Part shown: positions 21,485-33,806 of the stretch, one piece after another | Position numbering within the stretch: the first letter of the stretch is position 1 | Layout: every line of letters begins with the position of its first letter | Source of the DNA: Isoetes taiwanensis | Lineage: Eukaryota; Streptophyta; Lycopodiopsida; Isoetales; Isoetaceae | DNA: 64,000 bases | Assembly (NCBI GenBank): GCA_021234155.1 | Contig: JAJEKV010000027.1 | Coordinates: 6,136,623 to 6,200,622 of the forward strand | Direction of reading: 5' to 3' | Position numbers and translations under genes: made by a program | The notes under the pieces: model-generated | What the model was told of the DNA's origin: nothing | Databases searched by the model: none | What the model saw: only the letters and a program-made list of their open reading frames with translations

Positions 21485-23679
21485 TAAAATATCTAATCGA
21501 TATGATTAGGATTTGTTCAATAGTCTAGATTTTAGGTCAGGATTCTTAGGTTCAGAAGATCATCTAAGGCTAAAGCTAGATAATATTCCACCCTAAGAAC
21601 AACCGTCAAGCTTGCATTGATTGTTAGATTTGTCGTTCATGGGATCTTGGGTTGGCTCCAATGCCTTGAGATGCGTCCATAATGTCGAAACAGGTGGAGA
21701 CTTCGAAATTGCCTCGAATGTGAGACTGGCTATTGCTGCAAGGCTGGATGATGTCAGGCAGTACTCCCAATGTGCGCTACAAGGCTAGAATCTGAAAAGA
21801 TAACTTTTAGGGTTGTTGCCTTTTGAGCTTCCACATTTTAACATTGTGTCATTTGGCTCCTTGGGAAATTGTCGTGTGGCTATATGGGTTATATCCACAT
21901 GTTATATTAACATGTGCAATATAATGGTCTATAATAGTTGCGTCTTGTGGTGCAACCCGGTCAAATACTACCGTGCATGTCATCGTACATGACATATACT
22001 TGTGGCGTGGTTTTGTAATATAGGTATTTATATCGTATAGTGTACTAGAACGTCACATTCTCCCCAAATTGATGTTGTCTACAGCATCACGAGTCTCTCC
22101 ACCTTGGAAACCTGCACGATTCTCTCGAGACCTATTTAATGAATGTGACAGTACAATTACTTAAGGCAATATTTCGATATAATTACTTTAGATTCAAAAA
22201 TTTGAACAATCGCATAAGGCCATTAATTTAATATGCCTTTTTCAATTATCCAAATGTTTGATATGATCGACATTCAAAATTTTATCTCTCAAATTTTTCA
22301 CTTATAACACACAATTCCAATGTGTGTGCTACAAGGTCCCGCGGTGTGACTCTTCTGTCCGTTGTTCTGTTTCTATTGGCCTACAGGTCACGCACCACAT
22401 TAGTATACATGATCAATAAAATTATAGTGGTTCTAAGGGACCACCCCCCTCTAATTATAACCACGTTAACTAGGGATGGATGCAAACATTTTCTCTTGAC
22501 ATAGAGAGAGGATGCTTCTCCCATCATGGCAATGGAGATATACGTCTTACAATGCCTAGAATGATTCTCTAATGCCTATACCCTTCATCGCCCTTGGCGT
22601 AGAGGATAGCTACTCCTTGCAATGACGATAGGCTTATGTAGCGATCACATGGAAGATAATCCCAGTTGTGGCTAGTTTCTAGCTGATTCAGCGCTAAACA
22701 TAGCTTTTTTCAGCCCATTTTAGATTTTCGGCTGACACGATTTCCAGGGCATGATTTTGGGCCTTTGCTGATAAGCTGGGCTCCTGCTATTAAGCTGGTT
22801 GTCAGCAGTGATAGAAAAAAAATTCCATGTGAGTCGCCCATCAAAATGCTTTCCTATCATGCACATACCTACATGCTTATTAATGAATGTCCTCTTTTCT
22901 CTTTAACAATTTGTCCACTATTGTCTCACCAGAAGATAGACCCTACATTAAGTCAACCTCATCTATTGTGTCATCACCGACTACCTCAGTGATGAGCCAT
23001 CCTTTGCATTGCTCCATTCTATAGATCTGATTTGAGTACCTACATTGCAAGTGTGTCCATTTGACAAGTATTGGAGGTATTGCGATTTTCTTGCTTTTTT
23101 AAATGCTCTATCTAGAAGCATTTTTAGAACAATCTCAAGTTGTTTTTCAATCATTTCCAACAAGGTTGGAGTTTCCAATGCCTCCTCTGAATTTGGAGTA
23201 TGCTTCTTCAGAAGGCTTGTTTGGAAGACTTCATAAACAATGAGCAGGGAGATCCAATTTATAGGATTAGTTACCTATTTTTAGGACGATTTTAAGTGTC
23301 ACCTCCCCTCCCCTCCCCTCCCCTCCTCCCCCCCAAAAAAAAAAAAAAAAAAAAAAACCACCTTGGAGCAAGATTCTTGCAATTCTTGATGCAAAGCCTT
23401 GCTTTTTTTTTTCTTTTACTTTAAGCTAAATACTTTCTCCTATCTTGAACTCTCTTGAAGGCCTATGCCTGTCCGCTAGGCTGTTCTGCTACCTCCTAGC
23501 TGATAAGACAGCCTCAAACTTCTTGTACTACTTGTTGCATATCTGCTAACAATTGTTGAAAACTTCCATTTTGACACGGATTGTGCAAGTAATTGATCAT
23601 AAAGGAAGACATTTGTGATGATTCCTACTTGGGTGCTATTATAGGCAAACTGGACCCAGTGGATGTAGTTTCCCCATGT
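21481..23679. other. Intergenic DNA with a CCCCT/poly(A) simple repeat
   Basis: No gene is supported. Between about 23305 and 23357 there is a run of CCCCT units followed by C8 and more than 20 A, possibly an old retrotransposon tail or a plain microsatellite. Confidence 0.5.
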
Positions 23680-25026
23680 GGATTATCTATTCAACATATA
23701 TTTCCTCAGTGTGCCTTCCAATATTTTCGGGATTTTCATTGACGAGTTTGATGATTGGTTGAGAGCAAAATCACTCGCAGGGGCAAAAATGGGTTCATAC
23801 CTCATACAACTCCTCCTCTACGCAGATGATGTGGTCTTACTTGCAAGTAGAAAGACCACACTTCAAAAACATTTAGACAATCTGGAGAGCTTTTGTGAAG
23901 AGAAAAAAATGACTGTAAACCTTGCCAAATCCAAAATCATGGTGTTTGGGACGAGAGACCGGCCTGATTTCACCTACAAAGGACAGATTTTGGAGACGGT
24001 AGACTCTTACAAATACCTTGGTATCGATCTTGCTTCAAACTATAGCTGGAAGAACTGTCTTCAAAGAAGAGTCCTGGGTGGGAAAGCGGCCTTGTTCAGC
24101 ATGCTAGCAAAATGCAAGAAGGCCTCCCCACTGCATTGGCATTTGAAGTGTATTTTGTTTAAATCCCTGGTCCAAACCGTAGTACTTTATGGTGTTCCCA
24201 TTTGGGGCCCGGATCTCTCATCTTGGATGTGGGCGCAGGTTGAAAGCATCCTAAAACTGTTCCTAAAGATCGAACTTGGGATCAAGTCTCAAATTCCCTA
24301 TGCGTTGATGCTCGCGGAAACTGGGCTGTTCCCACTTGAAGTGGAGGGTTTATATCAGGCAGTCAATTTCTATAATAGAGTAATGGAACAGGGATCTGAT
24401 CGGCTGTCTCACGAAGCCATGGTCAATTCCAATTGGCCACGGAATCTGGCGGCATGGGCCAACAGATGGGGGCTCGATATATCCACCTGCCCAAAAGATA
24501 AGAGAGAACTCAGAAATATTTTAGAAAAATTGGCAGTGCAAAAGCTATGGGCGGTCCCTGGAAAACGGATGCAAATATACAAAGCAAAGGTTAACCACAT
24601 GGAAACTTATACAGGCCAATCTTACTTGGGAGCAAATCTATCCCCAGCTCAAAGAAGATTGATCGCCAGGTATAGAACCGGGTCTCATAGGCTGGCAATA
24701 GAAACAGGTCGTTGGACCAAGATTCCAATTGAAGAACAAAAATGCAATCTCTGTGATACAGGATATGTGGAGGATGAGGAACATGTTTTCTTAACATGCC
24801 CCGCATATGAAGACATCAGGAACAAATTTGAAATAAGTGCACAGGATTTCTATTCACTACTTACTGTAGCACCAAAAAAATTGGGATTGTATATAAGGGC
24901 GGTTGACTCACACCGTGCCTTGTTACAAAAATTGTAACTGGTTTTGTTCATGTGCTCCATAGCCTCTCAAGGCTCAAGTGAGCATTAGACATAATATAAT
25001 AATAATAATAATAATAATATAATATA
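23680..25026 (+). mobile_element. 5'-truncated LINE: RT C-terminal half and 3' tail
   Basis: An open frame of about 415 residues (to a stop at 24937) starts inside the RT domain (FGIFIDEFDDWL) and includes the catalytic YADD box (LLYADDVVLLAS), thumb wording (VDSYKYLGIDL) and a C-terminal CX2CX9HX4C knuckle (CNLCDTGYVEDEEHVFLTC) preceded by RTGSHRLAIETGRW. After the stop come about 50 bp and an (ATA)n tail (24991-25026), the likely 3' end. The upstream half of RT and any endonuclease are missing, as usual for aborted target-primed insertion. The same family occurs on the minus strand at 48078-48477 and 55410-57120. Confidence 0.85.
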
Positions 25027-25655
25027 CCATTCGTGCATTTCTTTTGGCCATATACTTGTGGGGGATATGATATACTCATCCACAGCTTCGTCTAGATAAT
25101 GTGGAAGAAGTCCTTCTAGAAGGCACTTATGAACTTTGAGTATCCAGGTCAATTGCTCTGGGCATTCCGTGCAATTTGGGAATCTCCTTTGTGAAGAGCA
25201 AGGCTGTATCTAGGGTTGTATCGGGGTCTAGCAAGGCAAAGAGTGTGCCATATCGGATAGCTTGTCAACCACAACTATTAAAATATCATGGCCCCTTGCT
25301 ATTCTTGGGAGTCCCGTTATGAAAGTCCATGGTTATGACCTCCCATTTGGCGTCCAAAACTTGTCGAAGGTTCCAATGTCTAGGGATTTGGAATTGCTTC
25401 ATCTTCGCTTTCTGCCATAGATGACATTCTCGGATGTACCTTGCAATTTGCTCCTTCACGCATGGCAATAGTAGTTATTTCTAATTCTGAAGTACATTTT
25501 CATGAACCCTATATGACCTTGGACTGCTATGCATAACATGAAGTATTAACTTCCCTTACTCCCAATGATTATGGTATGCATAATTTGTCCTTAAAGTACA
25601 ATGGGTTATACCTTTCTTCTTGTAATTCTTGAAGGTTTTCCTCCTATTGACACTT

Positions 25656-25959
25656 TGTTACGCACTAGCCCCTCAAGTGATAATTAACACACCAAAAGGG
25701 GGGTTCTTTATGGAAATCATTATCTAATGGGCCCCAACCTTTCCAAGGCTTTATCTCATACCCCATATGCCATATCAATTTTCCCCCTTTCTTGCAATGC
25801 TAATATTGCCACGAGGAATTGAACCTTGGCTTTAATACCAATTGATAAGACTACCTTAAAAAGGTTGGGACCCAGTGGATGATAGATTCCATAAAAGATT
25901 TGCATGTTTATTATATTGGTTATCACTTGAGGGGCTAGTTGTAACATTGGTATCAGAGC
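25656..25959. repeat. Inverted LTR-end-like arms with tRNA-Met PBS motifs
   Basis: Arm 1 (25656-25750) read on the minus strand and arm 2 (25853-25946) read on the plus strand share CCTT, AAAGGTTGGG, CCCA, TTCCATAAA and the end TATCACTTGAGGGGCTAGT then GTAACA. Directly after arm 2 stands TGGTATCAGAGC (25948-25959), the standard initiator tRNA-Met primer binding site. Between the arms, on the minus strand, is the related TGGTATTAAAGCC (25840-25828). This looks like two LTR ends of TRIM-like elements in head-to-head or foldback arrangement. Confidence 0.5.
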
Positions 25960-25994
25960 TGAGTCTCAAGTTCAATTCTCCATGGGAGCGTCCC

Positions 25995-26066
25995 AATTGG
26001 TTGGTTGGTTAAGGCAAATGATGCAAGTTCTTACCATTTGCAAAAGATCTAAAGTTTGAATCCTCA
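25995..26066 (+). repeat. tRNA-like segment
   Basis: TTGGTTGGTTGGTTAAGGC (25998-26014 region) resembles a tRNA-Leu/Ser A box, and GTTTGAATCC (26054-26063) a B box. It lies just behind the PBS motif and before CTCGAGGACGAGC, a string often seen near the ends of plant Ty3 elements. A SINE piece or part of the LTR element. Confidence 0.3.
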
Positions 26067-28110
26067 TGTGTGGATGATGTAGGTCCCGTATGCTCGAGGA
26101 CGAGCACTTTGAGAGATGGAAGAATTGATTTGGTTTGGGGGCCCATGAGAACCACCAAGTAAATCTTCGGTGGTTTTGGGGGGGAGGGGGATGATGGAGG
26201 AAATGGGGCTGATTATCACATATAGATGGTCAAACCTTAACATCTAGATGCTTTTGCCTAGTTAGTTGGGATATGATAATTAAGGTGTCATGTCACATTT
26301 GCCCACGCTTCTATAAAAAACTTTGTCTTTTCGCAGGGACTCTTCTATATTCTAAACTTACTAGCAAGTGTTAAAACAATGTTGTAATGGACTCGTGTTG
26401 TCAGTTGGTGTCGTGATAGTGCATCTACAACCACATATAGTTTATCTGGTATTTATGGTATCTCAAAATCATATTCCTGCAGGAATTCCATCCACCTTCG
26501 CTGTATGAGATTTAGGCATAGTTGCATAAACGCATACTGGAGATTTTGGTGGTTGGTATCCAATATGAATCTTCTTTCCAACAAATAGTGTCTCCATATC
26601 TTTAAGCCTGGACTATTGCTAGGAGTTCCTGATAATGGGTGAGGTAACGTGTTTCGACGTCGTTCATCTTTCAAAAGATATGTGCAGCTAGCCCCTCGTC
26701 TTGCATAAAGATTGTGCTGGTTGTAATCTTACGTGCATCTGTTGCTACCAACTTATCCTTTTCAAGATCTGGGAGAGTGAGGACTGGTGTCGTCATCAAG
26801 GCCCCCTTGACCTTTTGAAAACATGCTTGGCTTTGCTCTCCCAATGCTTCTTCCAATCCTATATCTTATCACTTTTGGTGAGGTCTAATAGCAGTGCTGC
26901 TATTTTGGAAAAATTCTTGACAAATTTCTGTAAGAGCCTGCTAAACCCAGAAAGCTTCTCACGTCATGAATACTTTTCAAGACTGGCCACTCCACTATTG
27001 CTTGGATCTTTGCCGAGTCGGTGGATATACACATCCTCGATTCTACTTGTCGTAAAATGGCATTTTGACAACTTAGCATAAAGTCAATGTCTTCTTAGCT
27101 TCTCATAGATTCTTCTCAAGTGGTTGACATGCTCCTCCAAAGTCTTGCTGTAGATTAGGATGCCATAGAAGAAGATAATTACGAAGTCGTCGAGAAACCC
27201 AAGGAACATGCCCTTCGTGAGCTTTATAAAGGTTGCTGGAGCATTAGATAGTCTGAATGCCATAACTGTAAATTCGTAATGGTCTGTCTTATGAACATCT
27301 TCCTCCTTTATTCTAATTTGGTGGTAGTCTGCTCTCAGATTGCCTTTGGAGAAGAACTCTGCTCCTTTAAGTTGATCCATGAGATCATCTGCTCTAGGCA
27401 AGGCATACTTGTTCTTGATGGTGTGTTCATTTAATTGACAATAGTCAATACACATCCTCAAGCTTCTATCCTTCTTCATTAGGTTTAGTGTCGAGCGCAA
27501 CCGCTATCTCGCACTCGACTCCCTACAAGAAGGAGGTTCTTTTATCTTATCTAGAAAAAAATAGTGGAATTCCTTAATGAGTTTTGTTATCTGCTTTGGC
27601 AACTTATTTACGACTATGTCTTCCTTCAGCTATGCTGGATTGGCATCTACATATTCCAACTTAGAAATGTATTCTATTTGTTCCTTCTTTATGCACTTAA
27701 GTAATTTCTTACTAGACATGCACTGCATTACTGTGTTGCCTTCTATATTTGCAATTTCTATTATTTTACCGTTTGAAGCCATTACTGTGAACTTTTTGTT
27801 ACTGTAATCCATTACATCATTTGATGATACGAGGTATTCCATCCCTAGTATTAGGCCATACCTTTCAATGTTCATAATCTCAGCTCGCATACCAATGTTT
27901 ATGCCTAGGGCAACTCTATGTCAAAGTTGGTCCTTCTTCACTGGGTTTACTGGATTGCATCACTGTCTAGCACTACCAGACTTGGCTTTGATTTCACAAT
28001 TCCTCATTATCCTCCTATGTTGGGATTTCCCAATCTCTTAGCTCATTCATTACAAATGAACAATTGTGAATTATGTGTCTTGGTTAGAAGCATTGGAAGC
28101 ACAAATTTTT

Positions 28111-30380
28111 GTCTATGCATTCCTGTCTTTTATCCTTTGGTATCGACTATAGGAACGACTTCATCATTTTTGAATAGTTTGGAGTGCTTCTCTGCCTTTA
28201 TTCCGTGAAGCTGACCTGATTCTTCTTCTGCCTCCTATAGCTACTGCTATAGGGGATCTTGGGAGGTGCTGGGCTCATTGCCGTGGGACTATAGGACCCT
28301 GTGCCTTTATCTTTATTGAATCCTTCTTGCTTCTGCTCATGGTTCTGGGAATGTATCTTTTGCAAGCTAAGTTCCTTCTCCTCTGCTCAAGAGATTGTGA
28401 TGGGGTTGATTGCTCTGACCAGTTTTCACATACTGTCATTTAGCTCTTCAATATACCATTCAATTGCATGCCTCTCATTGAGCTTCGCCATATAAAGTCT
28501 TAGTCTCATGAATTTTTATGTGTATAATTGCATTATTCTATGCCCTTCTCCAGCCTATAAAGGCCTGCATTATATGGCACTTGTGTAATTTGGGAACATA
28601 ATGGCACTTGAAGGATTTGTAAATTTCTTGAATCTGCAACTATTCTAGTTGAGGCCATGGTCTTAGCATATCATTTCCACCAAATTCTGTCTGCTCCCTT
28701 AAGGTTAGCTATTGCGATCTTACCATTGCCCTTGTCCTTCATCCCATCTGCATTTCCATACTCTCTCATCTCATCAAATCATGCCTCTGCGTCCATGCTT
28801 GATATCTATCACATGAGAAGCATTCGAGTTTACATGCCTTCCACATGTTGCTCATGACCGTCCACTTTGTTCTGATACTAAGACCCTTTATTTGTCTTGT
28901 CCCGGTTATGCCATTCGTTTGCCTTCACTATCATCCTCTCACGCAGATTTCAAGTTAGTGTTGGAGATGTCGGATATAGGCTCTGAACTAGGAGAACTAC
29001 ATCTGCTCTTTTTCTTCTCCTTATTCTTAGGTTATATTGGTGTTTGCAGTAATTGGACATTTGCATCTGGTTGGTTTACTGCCCTTTCTGCCAATAGTGC
29101 CATGATCTCCTAGTGACATCTTTTGCTCATGCATTTGTATGCCTCTGGCACAAAAGGTTTCTAGGCTGTTAGCATCATGCTGGTGTTTGATTATTTGGTT
29201 GATGTTGGTTTGGCTTGATAATCCTTACTGTCCTTGCTGCACACATTTTATGTTATAACATATGTTATTCATTACTTGATTCTTGCACTTGTTGATTGTG
29301 ATTAGATTTTGACAAGACAAGAATAACAAGGTGTTGCGCACGGAGGGTTGCCCTCCATAACCGGAGGGTGAAGTGGCTTAAATCATAGTTCAAAGTCATG
29401 TTTAACTTAATTAAGCATGTGGAAATTCATAACCCTGAACATTCGGAAACAAAATTCTCTGTAGCCAGACGAACTACCTTTATCTTCTAAAATGCAGCCA
29501 AAGAGTTTGGTAGCCTGTAAAATAAAGAACACACGAATTTCAGAATTGGATACAATGATACGAAATAAAGCTTTGCTGTTAGGCAAGCAGAAAGTATCCA
29601 ACATAAATCGAAGCCTGTGGAGCTGCAAATACATCAAATATCTTACTGTTTGGCTGGGTCTTCTAGAGCATCTTCACCTGTAAAATATTAAGTAGATTGG
29701 GCTAAAAAGCTTTAGGCACATGCTTTTGCATTCTATTATACAATTCAATGGATGCATTTCCCGTTTCAAATTGTTGACGACAGTGCATGTATATACTGTA
29801 GATCTTGTAATTTTCTTATATGCCTAGTTTGCTGCATCTAAGCTTAACAAGGTTGCATTTGAAACGAGAGTGTTGCACAACTCCCATTTCAAAGATTCCC
29901 TCAAAAAAACATGGCATGCTCTAGAAGTGAACTTTTTGGCCGAGGTAAAGAATTTCCTAAGGTTAAATTTTTTTTTTCTTACGTTTTGGCTTATCAGCAG
30001 GTGTACACTTTCCTTTTGTGTAATATTACAGCTGAAAAGAACAAAATTTACAGCTGATTGTACAGTTCATGAAATGAAAACCTCAGAAATATCTTAGTTT
30101 AAAAGAATTAATAACAGTAGCATTAATATGAATTTTGAATACACCAGTTTTGAAGGAAATGTTAATGTTAACACTAGAATGCTACAGATAACAAGTATAA
30201 CTTCGAAACCATAATATTCCTGATTGTTTCATTAACAGTTGACTGTGTAATCTAGACAAGCAAGACCTAAAAAATACCAAAATATGATAGGAATAAATAA
30301 TATTAATAATAAATAAATTTTTCAGTATCAGTTTTAGAAGAAACATTAATGATAATATTAAAAATGTTTCACACAACGAG
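28111..30380. other. Non-coding and unresolved retroelement debris
   Basis: Up to about 28900 the minus strand may hold decayed gag of the preceding element, without a readable frame. From 28900 to 30380 nothing was recognised. Confidence 0.4.
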
Positions 30381-33157
30381 TCAAAGATCAACATCATAAT
30401 CTTCCTCATTTTGTGTGCTTGTAGTTGCAATGTTCTCCTGAACCGTCTTCTCTTGCTCAGGTGACTTAACATGCTCTTTAGAAGTGTTGTCTTCAGTTTC
30501 CACTACTAGAGCCACTTCCTTCAGCTCTGCAAAAGTGACCATATCCTCTGTGGAGCTAGTAAAAGGTGGCTGTATTTCTGATGATGTCATTTTGGCAAAA
30601 TCAGATGAGGATTTGGCACCTAACTCTTGATTCTCATCTGGTAAACTAGGCAATGCAGTCAATCTCATCTTAATGAAGTTCACAGCCTCCTTGTCAATAT
30701 CCACTGCCACACAGTTGCGGCCCTTCTTAAGTGCACAGGCTATGGTAGTACCAGAGCCTGAGAAAGCATCAAGTATCCAGTCTCCTTGACGTGAAAACAT
30801 GTCAATAAGATGGTTGATTGGCTTCTGGGGCTTCTGATAGTGATTGACGATTCTACCCTACGCACTTGGGTCCTGCAGCTTTTGCAACACTGTTGGAAAC
30901 TCTAAGACATTGGAGAAGTCAGAGCAGCCAGTACTGTTGAAGTGCTCCATTGTCCTCTTGCCGTCGAAGCTCCAGTAGGCAACATGCAGGTATTCCACCT
31001 TGCTTAACAACCTGGGGCCTCTAGCATGGTAATTTATGTTTGTTTTGTACCTTCGAAAGTAAAGTGTATTTAGCAATCTAGCAACTAAGAAAGAAGTTTA
31101 CTATTACAGAATAGCAATAACAAAAGGTGTATTCTAGAATAAAGACTCATCAAACTAAATTCTCATAGCCTGCTTGAGCAAGGGACCCGAAATGATTTTT
31201 AAAGCTGGCTTCGACCATCCCTGCTTGCATTCTGGAGTGGAATACCACCAACCGCTAGTGTTTAGCTATTGCTATCTGCTTCAGACCATCTATAAAACTA
31301 TTGGACTCAGAGTTCCTGAAAGGTAGGTCGTCATAACGACTGTCTTTTATTTTAAATCCGTAAGGTATGTCTACAATAACTAGAGTAAAATTTTGTGGCT
31401 TTATAGTTCCCACCAACTTAGTGCAGTCGCATTGAACGATCGAAAAAAGATTGTCTTGATCGAACAAGGTGAACTTCTCATAGTCGGAGGGTGCAATAAC
31501 TGCCTCCTATCAGCCAAGGTCCGTTCTTCCCGAGCAAGCTTCAAAAGATGCATAAAACCTTCAGGAAGGTCTCTGTTTTTTTCTTGTTCCGCACATGCAA
31601 TTGAAGTTAATTTTTGGAAAAATAGCTGAAGAAAAAACGAAGGTCCACAAAGTAAAAAAAACATATCCAGCCTTCACAATTGGGAGCATATTGTATAGTA
31701 CGCTCATCGAAAGTGGCCACCAGGTAGAGTTCCTTGTATCTTTCCCACGTTTGCACATTCAACATCCAATGATGTTCTTTTAGTTGTTTAAACAAAAAAC
31801 AGGTAAATACATTACGTATTCCGGAATACATTAGAGTTAGAAGAATCACAAAAACCAAGCAGAAGACATTAACCTATTCCAGAATACATTAAACTTACTT
31901 GTGCAATTCTTTGAATATCTCTTCCAAGGTGAACTCCTTATCCACCACCTTCTGGAGCAGCCTTTCAAGTATGGCGGTGTCGGTAAAGCCCTGCAGCTCC
32001 CCCCATACGATGATAGTCATTTCTTTTTTTTTGACACATCTGTGCCTTTTTTCTTTTCAGAGGCTTTCCCCTTGCTTTTTAGTTCTCCACGCTCAAATGC
32101 AGTAAATATTTCATTTTGCAAGTCCCAAATATGCCCCAAAACAACTTAAAGTCAGCTTAATATATTCCGGAATACAAAATACTAAGTTTCCATGCAGAAA
32201 AAATAAAATACATGAGAGCGAGAGCTATTTCAGAATACAAAAGTTCTTATCCTGACATCCCTGAAGGCAAGTTGAAACCAATTGTCGTGGCTAATTAAAG
32301 AGTGCCTCTTGTTGGTTTCATCGTATTTGAGGCACCACTCAATTGTGCACGCTTCCTTCAGCTCCAGAGATGGCGCAGATTTTTTGAGGTCTTCACCATA
32401 CCTTTTTTTTTAAAATTAAGTACTCTCTGTGCATAAACCTTATTTTGTCGACAAAACTCATTTTGAATTTATACTCGTTATCGGCGTTGTGTGTATTGGC
32501 CACTATTTTTGCCTCTTCGCCAGTTAGGCCGCAATACACCGCACAGAGAACAGAATAGAATAGATTTTTAGGTACCTCAAATTTTGTTTTTCTTATACAG
32601 TTCCCTGTGTGCCTTAAAGCTATGGTGCCTCCCCAACACATAGTGTGTGTACTGACATACGCTTTGTCATAACCTCCCGGGTCCATGCACTGGCTTCTGT
32701 CAACAAGCACTACTATTGAAGCAACATGGGCATTCGGATTGCTCCTTATCCGGTCCTTCAAGTTTCTAACATGATCAGCATATATTTTTCTCACTTGAAG
32801 TGGCCTTTCTCCAGTCTCATCTTTCGGTGGCAGTTTCATGCAGGTGACTGGAAGATAAATTACACCTTGCACGTACTCATGCTGGTTTATTTCTTCCATT
32901 CTCTCTGCAGTTTTCTCAGTTTTTTTGTCTTTTATTGCCACCCCTGGGGCCTTGCCTTTTTCCTTTCTCTTTTTTAGCAGATTCCTCAGTTGTTTCCTCC
33001 ACTGCAAGCTGCACGGTTTTTCTTTTCTTTGGCTCCTTTGCATCTATTGTCAGTCTTTGCTTTTTTGGTGGTGGTGGTGGTGGTGCTTCCTGTTCAAATT
33101 CCTTGGACTTAGCGTCACCATCCTTACCACCAGACAATCTACATCTTTGTGTTGCAT
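30381..33157 (-). pseudogene. Class-beta DNA amino-methyltransferase, spliced and broken
   Basis: The order on the minus strand is: a Lys/Pro-rich NLS-like start (CRLSGGKDGD, PPPPPPKKQR, KEPKKRK; ~33157-32960); a region with tentative ParB-like character (YVQGVIYLPV, LKDRIRSNPNAHVASIVVLV) and a helical part (LTGEEAKIVANTHNADNEY); motif IV DIPYGF (in 31467-31255), a DPPY variant; KNHFGSLAQAGYEN; motif X-like NHYQKPQKPINHLIDMF; motif I DAFSGSGTT; and an acidic tail to 30381. IV before I defines class beta, which methylates the amino group of adenine (6mA) or cytosine (4mC). Introns lie at 32251-32145 and 31898-31777 (GTAAGT donor), and near 31157-31085. At least four frame breaks, mostly at A/T runs (T9 at 32403-32411, T9 at 32024-32032), and TAGs at 31257-31255 and 30860-30858 interrupt it. 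No ATG precedes the first exon; an acceptor-like TGCCAG before 33157 points to an upstream exon. Confidence 0.65.
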
Positions 33158-33212
33158 GACACTGGCATTATAAAAAGAACTGAACATCATAACACATGGC
33201 CTTCAAACAAAA

Positions 33213-33376
33213 AATTGACCCTGCCATATCTCCTAGAGGCTCATGGGTGTTTTATTGACCCTGCCATAACTGCTAGCGGCTCATGGATAAAAGCCCACTG
33301 GTATACCACATGGGTGTTTTATTGACCCTGCCATAACTGCTAGCGGCTCATGGATAAAAACCCACTGGTATACCAC
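33213..33376. repeat. Tandem repeat, 67-bp period
   Basis: TGGGTGTTTTATTGACCCTG starts at 33244 and again at 33311, giving two full units (33242-33308, 33309-33376). A partial unit lies at 33213-33241. It sits just upstream of the first readable methyltransferase exon, in its 5' region or intron. Confidence 0.8.
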
Positions 33377-33703
33377 AACTTATAGAAAACTTCAAAAACA
33401 TAATTCACAATCATTCAAAATCAGATGCTAGGCCTGACTCTCAGATGCCAGGCCCAACCTCTCGGCCAAACCACCGGGAACAGTTAGCTTTTGCTTAAGC
33501 CTATATTCCAGCTGCAATGCAACACAATCTCTATCGTCGGTATAAAAAAAAAAAAAATAGTTTAACGGCTAGGATGGCACACAGACTATTCTTACATTTC
33601 TCCGTTAGTATTATACATAGATCATTAGGATTGAACAATTATCTCAATTTGAAATCTAGCACATTTAAGAAGTTCCTTATTTGCTAAGCGCATTGTATTA
33701 CTG

Positions 33704-33806
33704 CCAATGGTTTGCAACATCTTCATATTTGAATGGATGCCTTTAACAAGCTACTCCCAATGGTTTGTTACATATTCATACTTGAATGGATGCCTTTAAC
33801 AAGCAT
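33704..33806. repeat. Tandem duplication, 53-bp period
   Basis: CCAATGGTTTG to GAATGGATGCCTTTAACAAG occurs twice in direct orientation, starting at 33704 and 33757. The surrounding 33377-34851 is AT-rich with no gene seen. Confidence 0.75.

Larger units (their letters stand above)
25090..28110 (-). pseudogene. Ruined Ty3/Gypsy copy
   Basis: Minus-strand pieces run in pol order from high to low coordinates. A nucleocapsid knuckle lies near 28060-28100 (CFQC, PRHIIHNC, with a TAA inside). The protease-RT linker is at 27630-27890 (GLILGMEYLVSSNDVMDY). RT is at 27084-27500 (MCIDYCQLNEHTIKNKYALP), where the catalytic YxDD has become FYGI, so it is dead. RNase H is at 26453-26856 (ILDTNHQNLQYAF). 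Integrase lies at 25090-25470 (ECHLWQKAK, WEVITMDFHNGTP). Many frameshifts and stops (TGA, TAA) break it. A foreign LTR/PBS structure (25656-26130) splits RNase H from integrase. It is a different lineage from the element at 10060-20997, judged by wording. Confidence 0.8.

Noticed and set aside
32940-32980. Programmed -1 frameshift at an A AAA AAG heptamer in the methyltransferase
   Set aside because: The heptamer is not in the incoming reading frame and the shift needed is +1. A run-length change is simpler.
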